A stretch of 64,000 bases of DNA from Artemisia argyi (lineage: Eukaryota; Streptophyta; Magnoliopsida; Asterales; Asteraceae), in contig CM060703.1 in NCBI GenBank assembly GCA_030686995.1, forward strand, positions 2,884,501-2,948,500, in the 5' to 3' direction. Shown here in pieces: positions 12,461 to 23,178 of the stretch (position 1 is its first letter; every line of letters starts with the position of its first letter). Position numbers and translations under genes: made by a program. The notes under the pieces are model-generated. The model saw only the letters and a program-made list of their open reading frames with translations. It was not told where the DNA came from and ran no database searches.

Positions 12461-12512
<52 letters not shown>
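12461..12512. repeat. (TG)n(TA)n microsatellite
   Basis: A short TG run passes directly into about 20 TA units, inside the 6.4-kb Helitron. Confidence 0.9.
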
Positions 12513-12515
<3 letters not shown>

Positions 12516-14281
12516 AAATATAATTAATGGGCCAAAAAAAGGACCATGTCTGGATAATAAAGAAATGAAACTAAAACATCTTCAAAAATTATTATAAAAA
12601 ATAACTTAATGCACGCCTAAGATAAAACATGTGTAATCTGCACTATATAGACCAATAATTACATTGCTCAACTTAACATATGAATATGTGCATAATCTAC
12701 ACATTTTAATACGTTTACGGAAGTATCAAGCCCCCATGATTATAAGAAATGTTTTTAGAGGAAATTGTTAAAACCCAAAGATTCGCTCAATAGTACAAAT
12801 CAGCAAGTCAATACTTTTACAAAGTATGTGTTATTGATCCAGTTTTGATGCACAACTACTCTAAGACTCATTAGTTGACCCATATGTAGGAACCATTGAC
12901 CCAAGCCATTAGAAATTTTAAACATAGAATGCCAAACATCTCCTCTTTAAAGCCTATAATAGTCTCCTAGATAGAATCGATTCTGGTGTCATGTATTTTA
13001 TAGTTTGTAACGCGCACTTGGTTGAAAGTGTTAGCAATTGTGATTCAATATGTAGTTAGTAAGATGTTGACATTTGAATGAAGTTACTCCCCTGTATGTA
13101 GGATTTATTACGGGTTCGTGATTTGCACATGCTAGTTTTCCCCTCGACTAAGGAGTCTCCCCTGACATTGGCCACATGTTGCATAGTATCACCCGTTACT
13201 TGTGTCGATGTTGTTAAAGTTGCCTCACATGTAAAAGTGACTCCCTGCGAAATAGGTCATATACTAATAGACTTTTTAAATAAGTTATGAGAATTTCTAT
13301 ATTAAGTAAGGAATTTTAATGTTGTTGGTCTATATCAGTCTTAATAAATATTCTAGTTATATATAAGATCAAATGCATGTCAAGTATCGAAGGGGGTTTT
13401 CAGTTAGCAACTCAGTCACATAAACATGTTCCTATCAAAAGTCTTACATTTTTCGTATTGCATCTTCAGTACAAGATTAACAATGTTTCTCATTATGAAC
13501 CTGGAAAATTCAACTAATTTATTGTAAAAATACGTGTATAGGTAATTTGTTAGTCAACAAATATAACAGAAAAATAATTTTACTCTGCTTTCATTGCTCG
13601 ATCCTCGTCAATTTCTGGGATTGATGTAGATATGAGTGTCTGGATTTGATGTCATTTGCCATTGTCCTGTAAATAAATTGAATGAATGAGAGTTCTAAAC
13701 CCGTAGTATGTAGCACAAAGGACACAAAATACAAATAACTTAACGTGTCTTAAATTATTTTACTTGATGGATTAGAAGTTAAAATGGATCATCAAGAGAG
13801 TTCTTTTTCATATAATACTACGGCATATTAGCTAGCCATATATCATTAAATGACCCACTATAACATTTCACCTATATACATCTATGTTGGCCATAAAGTA
13901 AACAACACGTTATACACTTATCAGTTAAATAACAAAACACAACATATTACATCTAAAATAAGAATGAACTAAAACAACTTAAAGTGCTATCTTTCAACTC
14001 CCAACGCTTAAACTCAATAGATCAACCTTGAACTCACAAACCATATGATATGATCACCGACTTTAGCACCAAATGTTACCCTTTCTCTTAAGTTGTAGCC
14101 CCTACACCAGCTCCTACAAAACATAAAATAAATGAACATAATCAAGAAACGCAAAGTTAAAAAGATTGTGTAATTTGAGCACAACTTGCATCTTTGTAGC
14201 TTTTTACTTATTGGTTCTATTAGGGATGCCATTACCAGCCACAACTTGAGTGTTTCATCAACATTCCAATGAGGACAAGAG

Positions 14282-15568
14282 TCAAATATTTATCTTTTTC
14301 ATTTTCCAATGCATGAATCTCGACTTGCAACTACATTCATCAATTTCTTCAGGCTGACTATCGAGTTGCACCCTCATGTTTGCACATGCTTGATTCAAAA
14401 GGTCAATAGCCTTATCAGGTAGAACACGTCGTGTTATGTAGCTGATTGAAAGTTGTGCCGCAACCACATGAGCGCGATCAAAAATCCGAACACCGTGATG
14501 GTCCTCATATCTTTCTTTCAACCCTCTCAGAATGCTTATAGTATCTGGAACACTCGGTTCAACCACCAAAACCTGTTGGAAACGTCTCTCGAATGCAGCA
14601 TCTTTCTCCACATATTTCCTGTACTCCTCCAACATAGTCGCACCAAAACACCTCAGCGAACCTCTAGCAAGCATAGGCTTAAAAATATTCACAGCATCCA
14701 TTGACCCTTTAGTACGACCCGCCCCAAGCACAAGGTGAATTTCATCAATAAACATTATAACCTCCCATTCGGCTTCTTCCACTTCTTTCATAACGGCTTT
14801 CAGCCTATCCTCAAACTCACATCTATACTTAGCACCTGCAATTAACACCCCCATGTCCAATGCTACAATGCGCACATCAGCAAGATTACTCGGCACATCA
14901 CCTCTTAAGATCCTCTGAGCCAGCCCTTCAACAACCGCGGTTTTTCCCACGTTCAGCAATTAAGATTGGGTTGTTCTTAGTCATTCTAAATAGGATCCTA
15001 ACCACTCTTATGATTTCCCCATCTCGCCCAATAACAGGGTTAAGCTTGCCAGCATGATCCAAAAGATCAACACCGTAAGTCTTGAGCGCTTGGAAATTGG
15101 TATCTCTAGAAGCACTCTGCATTTTCCCTTTTTTCCCTCTAAACTTTTCAATCTCATTTTTCACATGAGACGCACTAACACCCTCTTCTTTCATAAGATC
15201 AGCGATATGTGAGTCTTGTAAAAGACCCAAATTAACTGATTAACCGCCAGATGCGTATCACCGTACTTCTTTTGCAATTTCTGAACATTACGGATAACAT
15301 GTATCAAAGACCTGTTTGCGGAAATGTGATCAGGAGCAGAGGACTGGGAAGGGAGTTTCTTTAAGGCTTGATTAAAGACCCTTTAGGCTGAATTCCCAGC
15401 CTCGACACCACCTGCATTGCTTACTGCTTGTCTAAATATGTCATTAGGGTAAGGAGATTAAAGCTGCAGCGACGTGGATGTGTGATCTGTGCATGTCCGG
15501 CCTCCATTGCAAGTTCCTGACTTGCAGCGTGCCTCATTTGTCTTGTGGGTAATTTTGCCATGATTCAT
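14282..15568 (-). pseudogene. HSP101/ClpB chaperone fragment (N-domain and first AAA+ domain)
   Basis: The intact family makes a hexameric AAA+ disaggregase that rescues heat-aggregated protein with Hsp70. Here a start-like ATG at 15568 is followed by the THKTNEA motif of the N-domain. Pieces such as FRQAVSNAGG and RVFNQALKKLPSQ come next, then the linker and NBD1 with [10 protein letters not shown], Walker B region [14 protein letters not shown] and [20 protein letters not shown], and the fragment fades after [10 protein letters not shown]. Walker A is destroyed: a small deletion leaves ERG-KNRG in one frame and [13 protein letters not shown] in another. In-frame stops and frameshifts also break the N-domain, and continuation after EEID is in a shifted frame ([14 protein letters not shown]). 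The middle domain and second AAA+ domain are missing. It lies in the Helitron's own orientation, as expected for captured DNA. It is a dead fragment. Confidence 0.9.
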
Positions 15569-17324
15569 TCTTTATGATACTGTTTATAAACCTACAAATA
15601 TCAAATAAGCATCGAAATTTTCTACATCCAAACAAAACTGTTAAAGCTTCTTTTCAGGAAAAGTAATAAACGAATAAACACAATCCCAAATACTCCCTTA
15701 GTAACAGAAACATACCATTGTATTTAGGATTCTTTACATAGTATTGATACTATTAAATAGATTTTGATTTATATCTGTCAAACAAAACCTAATAGTAAGA
15801 ACATAATTATCTCACAAACACTTGTTGACTTACAAATTGCATAAAGTAAAACTGCATTTTAATCAAATAAAAACAAACAACCTAACGTGTGGTAATTTAA
15901 TTATTTCTTCGATTAAAGTTAGGGAATTTATGTTTTTATATATTTTTATATTTAGATGATGATTTTAAATTGGAACTCATGTCTTATTTTTTAAGCAAAA
16001 TGGCATGCCTAACACTGCTTAAAGCAAATAGGTCATATATATCTATGTCACCTAAAAGATTATCTATGGTTTTATGATCTTTCTCGCAATTTAGAGTGCA
16101 TCACACAAATCATGATCATTAAGAAAACTATATCTCCACTATTATATTAAACAGTCAATCGTAATGTATAAAATTCTATAATCAATTTATACATAAATCA
16201 ACAATTAGAGCTATGAGGGATTAAAAAAATAATTAGAGCACCCTAAAAATCATTAGATCAAAGAAAAAAAACCAAAATTGTACATACAAAATTAAATAAC
16301 AAATTCAGAACCACCAATCCTCGAAGTCTCTGATTTTTTTTAACCAAATTAGAACTTCGATCAAACCCTAATTTTTTCCTAAAATTAAAAGAAAAATCCA
16401 AAACTATTTTAGAATATAACTAAAAGCCCTATATCAATTTTAAATAAAATCAACAAATTAGAAATTAAAAATCATACCTTTAAGCTATTTAAAGAATTTT
16501 TGTTCTTCCATAAATAGCTTATGAAGATTATCCTCATAATCACCTGCAAGAACAACTATATTTGTTTATTTATTTAAAATCGGTCGATTTATGATTTAAG
16601 GGCTTCGAATTGTAACAGTGGGTTGAAGGAACAATTTGGTTAAAAATCTATACGTCAAATTCATGTGTTGTATCGGATTTGTTAAAGCTGTAGCATCGAT
16701 TGATGTTGTTATTAGGTTTTAGGTCGATTGTTGTTAAAGCTGTAGCATCGGATTGTTGTTGTTGTTGTTATTAGCATCTAATTGTTGTTGCGATTGTTGT
16801 AGCATCCGATTGATCTTGTTGTTCTTACGGATTGTTCTTGATGTTCTTATGTGTGGTTCTTGTTTAGTGTGTTTTTGTTATCTCTGGGAAATCTAATGGA
16901 TACTCCGGTTTTAATAAAATATTTACACTTTAGCCATGAAATATCCAAAAACAACAATAAAGTCCTTGTGTATTTTTGCCCAATTTTAATGTTTAGGTAT
17001 AAAAACGAATTTTAAACAATTATTATACAAATATAGAAAGATTTTAGGTTTTTTAAATATTAAAAACCTTTTTAAAAATTAAAATTGTAAAAAATATTAC
17101 CTAAATAAGTATGATTTGATTATTTTGAAATGAAAAAGTCCCCACTAGGGGTTTTATTTTATTAGGTAAAAGATACTTTATAAAACATGCATATTTATTT
17201 AGGGTTAAGTTTGGGTTGAACTCCTGCACAAGTGTTTGCTTGATTCAAACTGCAATCTCTTGTTCCAATCCTTAGGTTTCTATTTTTTATACAAATCATA
17301 TACGTTTTTTTATTGACTGGCCGG

Positions 17325-19875
17325 TTTTTTTTTTTTTTTTTTTTTTTTTTGTTAAGAGGTCAACGACCCGGTAAATATATTACTCCAAAAAGCATTTAAG
17401 TACAACGGATATGGGTGAATCTCATATCTCAGCCCGTTACATAGACGAAAAGCTTACATAACAAGATATTTCCTATTTTCTAAACAAGAAAACAAAACCA
17501 CTAACCACATGATAACAAAACACTCTGAAAAAAATATAAACTACTTCCTACGACCTTGGAAATTAAAGCCATACATGGCATTAAGAGCATCCAAATTCCC
17601 TGGAAGATCATAAATTTGCTTCTAATAATCATCATAGTTATCAAACTCATCTTCACGCTCATGACCACCACCAAAAAAATTTACTTATTCGTCGAACGTG
17701 TTAAGAACCTCATCATCATCACTATCAGAAACCACAACCTCACCCACCTTTGAAAATGGGTTAGCCCTCTTAGTGGAATAGGTAGACGAAATAGGATGAC
17801 CATCATCATCCACAAGAGTAGCTTTCCCATCAATAAGTAGCTTTTCAACCTTACCAATTTTCTCAAATATAGGAGTAGAACCAACTTCCTTTGTTCTCAT
17901 TGAATCACTCACAAGTAGTTCTTGTGATGTAGTACCAGTCTTAATCGACTCTTCCTCATTAACTTCCATTGTACGTCTAGCATCCACATCCTTGTTTGTG
18001 TCATTAGTAGGAATGCCAAAACAATCCATATCATCCATATTAAGCGCATCAAACTGATTGGATGTAGTGATCTTCGTTCCACTTATACTAGCCACATCAG
18101 AAGCATTCTTCTTAGTGACAGCAACTTTCTTAGGTTCAGGAGGAGTCTTTTTCGGTTGGTAATGAAACTGCTTACCCACAACAGGTTTAGTAAATCCTCC
18201 TTGACCCGGATTTGTTGAACCAACTTGCTTTCCCTTCTTCTTAGTGTTGGCAGTCTTGAAACCATCATTAACATTTTTAGTAGGTTGGGCAGGAGGCACA
18301 ACAACTTTAGGACAATCCACCAAATTATGACCAAAAACCTTACACTTATCACATCGAGGCGGTTTCCACTCATATTCAACATGAATCATCTCAATCGTCA
18401 AACCCGTACCATCAAATAAAGGTATCTCAACAGTGAGGCTGTCCCGAAGCACCTCATCCGATTTCACTTCAATCATACACCTAGCAAAACTACTATGACC
18501 CTAGGATTCCCTGCACATTTGACTAGTAAAAGCATCTAACCTTTTGGGCATACCAATCAATGTAGCAAGAAGACTAAGCTCGTCATCCGAGAACATAGCA
18601 AGAGGGACATTATGGAATTTAACCCATACCGGGATGTTAGTCAGATCCTCTTTAAGCAAATTGGTGTTCAATGTCCATGGTTTAAGAATAATTGGTACAT
18701 TACAAATCAACCATGGACCATTATCAAGGACATCATCAACACCTTTCTTCGAATTAAACTTAAAGAAAAAGAAACCCTTCGCATTCATCATAACCTTTTG
18801 TAGACCATACTTAGCCCATGCATTGTGAACATAATAATCAACAATAGGAAAAGCAAGGCGTTGGCCAAGAAAATACCCATAAAGTGTGTTTTCAAATCTG
18901 AGATTCACCTCTTCTACTACTTTCATTGGTACAGATAGATCCACATCAGCCTTTTTGCTACATTCCAATCTTCAAAAATTAGACACATGTTTCTGATGAT
19001 CATTTGAAGTAGCACCCGCATAAGAGACCGACTTCCCTCCAGTAGCACTTGTAAAAGTAGGTGACGGATGTTGCATACTTTTACCAGGACCACAAGGAGG
19101 AGCATTTGTTACATTAGCTCCGGTACCTTTCGGAACAGAAGTCTGCCCTATACCACTCGAATTGTGCAAATCAGAATGTGTAACCTTATTAGCATCAATC
19201 CCAAGTTGAACATTATTCATTGCTATGTCAAAATTCTTCCGCGCATTAGATACCAATTGATCCACACTAGGCTGCTTTGGAGTACTAAGTATACGATCAG
19301 GAGCATATGAAACATTAACCGACTCCAACTCATCTGAAACAACCTTACCAGCATCATTAGAATTAGTAGCAGCCCCATGTGACCCTTTGGACACATTAGC
19401 AACACCTTCAAGTGAAACCTTGTTGAAGAACCCTTTTTCCATCTCTCACAAACCCCACGACAATCAACCCAATCGACTCACACAAGCAGAAACAAACCAG
19501 CAAATTGCACGACCAGCAACACCAACAAAAAACGATAAAACCCTAACTGAAAAGTTTCAGTTAGGGTTTCAAACGCTAAAAGTCCAAGATCTAACCAGCA
19601 CCCATGATGATCATCCCAATGATAATAAATTCGATTCAATAAACTATATAGGGAAGATAAACCGACCTACTTGATAAAAGAATGGAAGGGTCACAAAAGA
19701 GCAAGTCGGTTCAAAACCAAAAAAACAATATCTTTTTTAAACACTAAAGAAACGATTACACAATAACCAGGAACAGGTCGTGTAATGTGAAAAACGATAA
19801 AGGGATGTTAGGGTTTAGTAAAAAATTGCCAGAGAGAAACTAGGGGTTATTTATGGGTATCTTTTTGTGATTGTT
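17325..19875 (-). mobile_element. LINE retrotransposon, ORF1-only, with poly(A) tail
   Basis: A T26 run at 17325-17350 is the poly(A) tail read on the minus strand. The 9-base sequence ACTGGCCGG flanks the element on both sides (17316-17324 and 19876-19884), and the empty site TTTACTGGCCGGTTAG is present once in the unit near 35476. It therefore retrotransposed into this unit after the array formed. Its only coding region is an ORF1 relic; no endonuclease or reverse transcriptase is present, so it was moved by an enzyme supplied elsewhere or is an internally deleted copy. Confidence 0.88.
17685..19442 (-). pseudogene. LINE ORF1 (DUF4283 plus CCHC zinc knuckle), interrupted by two stops
   Basis: The frame runs about 586 codons from MEKGFFNKVSLEG (19442) to a stop at 17685, broken only by an in-frame TGA (near 18969) and TAG (near 18498). 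The N-terminal third is low-complexity. The middle (MKVVEEVNLRFENTLYGYFLG... DNGPWLICNVPIILKPW) is the DUF4283 fold found in plant LINE ORF1 proteins. It is followed by a zinc knuckle CDKCKVFGHNLVDC (CX2CX4HX4C) and a Ser/Asp-rich tail. Family ORF1 proteins bind element RNA. Two point nonsense changes make it a recent pseudogene. Confidence 0.85.
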
Positions 19876-19884
19876 ACTGGCCGG

Positions 19885-20278
19885 TTAGTTTTTGTTTGAC
19901 TTGTGTAGCTTTGTCTTTAAAGTGTAACTTGAGACCTAGTCATTTGTAGTATGATCATGTGACTTAAAAGATTAATATTTATGACCATCTTGTTATTTTT
20001 TATAGCTTTATATATGTGCTCAAGTCTAAATTACTTGTAACGTAGGTGTGTCGATGGATGGATAATGAAGATGTGTCGAAGAAATGTAGTATATGGCATG
20101 GCATGTTGCAAATCCATCTTAGTATGAGGGGCTAATGGTAAATTCATATTGACTTGGGACTAAAAGTTGTTTAATGGTAAATTCTCACATGTCGAAATGA
20201 CTAATTACTCATAATAATTATCACCAAAATTCTAAAACGCAAACAATGCAGTTTCCTTGCTAGCTATACCCACAAAAA
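19885..20278. other. Shared unit DNA upstream of the protease gene
   Basis: The sequence from GGTTAGTTTTTGTT to GCTAGCTATACCCAC recurs nearly unchanged at 29390-29748, 35480-35875 and, split by a Helitron, at 43085-43220 plus 47625-47810. No gene is seen in it. It serves as the backbone for aligning the units. Confidence 0.8.
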
Positions 20279-20580
20279 CTTTTCTACGCGCTTGTCTACA
20301 TGCCTATTTGGTTCCGAGAGCTCAGTCCTAGAACGCTTCGCCGCCGCCCTGACGGTATCAAAACACAAACGTATGTTAAAGTCTGAATAACAACATTAAA
20401 AAGTACATGTTGGATAGCACTTGTAGAAGGAAAAACAATGTCTACTCGGCTTTTGATTGCATAAATAGCTAGCTTGTTTGGAGACAAGATTATAAAAAGA
20501 TAGAGGCCACAATTTTCAAGTATACGAGATATTGAACAAATGGCAAACAAAGATGTTTTTTTGTTTCTTTCATACCATAT
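20279..20580 (-). pseudogene. Relic of the last exon of an ABCE/RLI gene (unit 1)
   Basis: On the minus strand it reads CVLIPSGRRRSVLGLSS, matching the tail of the fuller ABCE/RLI copies at 30890-32006 and 59912-61000. The cassette exons are missing: the Copia region begins directly after it. It is not functional and is recognised only by comparison with sister copies. Confidence 0.5.
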
Positions 20581-22841
20581 AGCGCGCGTTGATCGCTAGT
20601 CGTTGTACCGATAAAAAATAAACCTAATTACCTTATACTAAATAAGACAAGCGGGTATCGTATCTACGAGGAGTATGTGGTTTTAATTTAAGTTTTGGGG
20701 TAATCAATGAACAATAACAGTTTTGATTTTGGAAACTTAATAACTAAATACTAACTAAGCTAATGATTAAACTAGAAATTGAATAAGCGACAAAAAGTAA
20801 ATGAAAAAATAAAAACAAGAGTAATATATGGATTGTATTTTACATACATCAATCAGACATAAATAAATAGGGTTTCTACCCGAAAGGGTATAGATCCCAA
20901 AATATTTACCCTTTGGCATGATCGATGGGGTCATCCGGGTGATATTATTATAAGGAGAATAATTATAAGGAGAATAATTGAGAGCTCAAATGGGCATCCA
21001 CTAAAGGATATCAAGATCCTATTATCAAAAGAATTATCATGTAGAGCATGCTCTCTTGGAAAAATGATAACTAGACCCTCAATTAATAAACTTGAAAAAG
21101 AATCTCCTTTGTTTTTAGAAAGAATTCGAGACATTTGTGGGCCACTTACTCCTCCGTGTGGACCATTTTGTTACTTTATAGTATTAATTGATGCATCACC
21201 CCGATGGTCTCATGTCTGTCTATTAGCATCAAGAAATGTTGCTTTTGCGAGGCTATTAGCCTAAATAATTCAATTAAGAGCACATTTCCCAAATTATCAA
21301 ATAAAAGATATCAGACTTGATAATGCAGGAGAATTTACATCTCAATCATTTAATAATTTTTGTATGTCAATTGGGATTATGGTTGAGCATCCTGTAGCAC
21401 ATGTATATACACAAAATGGTCTAGCTGAATCTTTAATAAAAAGATTACAACTTATTGATAGACCACTACTTATGAAATCAAAATTGCCATCCTCTGCATG
21501 GGGACATACTATCTTACATGCTGCTGCTCTTATTAGCTTAAGACCAAGCGATCTCATAAGTATTCTCCTCTCCAACTGGTTTCTGGAAGAGAATCATGTT
21601 TGTCTCATCTAAAAGTCTTTGGTTGTCGTGTCTAGGTCCCAATAGCACCACCACAATGAAAAAAAAATGGGACCTCAAAGAAGATTGGGAATTTATGTTG
21701 GTTTTAATTCTCCATCAATCATAAAATACTTGGAACCATTAACTGGAGATGTTTTTACAGCACATTTTGCTAATTGCCAGTTTGCTGAAACAATGTTCCT
21801 AATCTTAAGAGGTGAAAATAAAAAGTTGGACAAACAAGATGTAACTTGGAATGCATCACAAATATCTTTTTTTGACCCTCGGAGTGGTCAATATGAATTG
21901 GAGGTTCAAAAGCTCATTCACTTGCAAAGAATAGCAAATGAATTGCCTGATGCATTTACAAATACAAAAAAAGTTACAAAATCATATATTCCAGCTTTAA
22001 ATGCGCCTTCTCGAATTGATATTCCTGAAACTCTGAATGAGTCAAATGTATGCAAAAAGCCTGGAAGACCAATGGGTTTTAAGGATATAAATCCACAAAA
22101 AAAGAAAGAGCATAATACAACTAGCAAAGTCCAAGAAGTTGTTGTCAATAAAATTCCAAAAGAGATTAATAATAACACAAAAAAATGTGGAAAAATCTCT
22201 AGAGAATGGCCATGTACCTAATGAATATGAGATCTCAGTAAACTTTGTACAAAATGGTACAACATGGAATCGAAATGAAACATGTGTTGATGAAATCTTT
22301 TCATACGCTATAGCAAGTGAAATAATAGATGATGAAGTTTCTGTACCAAAATCTATTAGAGAATGTCGACAAAGAAAAGATTGGCAAAAATGGCAAGATG
22401 CCATACAAGCTAAACTAGATTCACTTGAAAAGTGCCAAGTATTTAGCCCTGTGACATTAACCCCAAATAATGTGAAGCCGGTAGGCTATAAATGGGTATT
22501 TGCTATAAAAAGAAATGAGAAAAATGAAATTGTGAGATACAAAGACTTATAGCACAAGGTTTCTCACAAATACTCGGGGTAGATTATGAAGAAACATATT
22601 CACCTATTGTAGATGCAACGACTCTTAGATTTTTAATTTATCTTGCTGATAACATCAAATTTAACCATGATTTAAGTGTTAATTTCCCCCTTAATTGCTC
22701 ATATTTTCTATTCATATAAAGGATATATGCTCTTATTTGTTTATATTCTGGTTTCAAGGTGAAAATGAGCAAAAGAATGAAGAAACGCGGAAATGGAAGG
22801 ACTTAAGTGATAATACATGAATAATGTGGATTCTACACCAA

Positions 22842-23158
22842 CTACGGCATAGAGGTTCATCTACCTACGCCGTAGCGAAGATTTATGAAGACTACAGCGT
22901 AGCTCATTCCATGAATACGGCGTAAAGGTTTAATAAAGGGCACTACAAAGTAGCAACTCTCCACCTACGGCGTAGACCCTAATTTAAAGCAGTAAAGAAC
23001 TCACGAGGCCAAAGAGGAAGTTACGGCGTAGTTACCCAAGCAACTACGCCGTAGAAAGCATCCAATGAAGAAACTACGCTCGTAGTACTTGATCAAGCTA
23101 CGGCGTAGTCCAGATTTACAAAGGCTACAGTGTAGCAACTTAATCAGCTACGCCGTAT
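22842..23158. promoter_or_regulatory. Array of twelve CTACGGCGTAG palindromes in LTR U3
   Basis: Copies or one-to-three-base variants of the 11-base CTACGGCGTAG / CTACGCCGTAG occur near 22842, 22865, 22892, 22915, 22943, 22965, 23021, 23044, 23074, 23098, 23125 and 23148. Spacing is irregular (about 20-55 bases) and the DNA between them is unrelated. All lie within 330 bases upstream of the TATA box. This looks like clustered binding sites for a dimeric protein. Confidence 0.75.
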
Positions 23159-23170
23159 CAAAGTCGGGCC

Positions 23171-23178
23171 TATAAATA
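23171..23178 (+). promoter_or_regulatory. TATA box of the solo LTR
   Basis: TATAAATA follows the palindrome array by 12 bases and is followed about 30-50 bases later by a CT/CA-rich stretch typical of a transcription start. Confidence 0.6.

Larger units (their letters stand above)
10740..17173 (-). mobile_element. Helitron (6.4 kb) carrying an HSP101/ClpB fragment
   Basis: On the minus strand it starts TCTTTTACCTAATAAAAT (17173 downward). It ends with hairpin CCCGCG-loop-CGCGGG (10752-10767) and CTAG (10743-10740). Sister units supply empty sites reading GATATCAA|TACTTTATAAA (around 33206, 35328 and 42937), which join exactly the bases flanking this block, so both ends are well fixed and the insertion is between A and T. 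No Rep/helicase frame is seen. Contents are an internal second 5' end (11097), a TA array (12461-12512), the ClpB fragment (14282-15568) and AT-rich DNA. Several exon-like scraps near 14000-14250 are not identified. Confidence 0.9.

Noticed and set aside
14282..15568. A working ClpB/HSP101 gene
   Set aside because: Walker A is deleted, stops and frameshifts are present, and the second AAA+ domain is absent.
22842..23158. CRISPR-like array of short repeats with unique spacers
   Set aside because: The repeats are 11-base palindromes with irregular spacing in a plant LTR; there are no cas genes and the context is eukaryotic.
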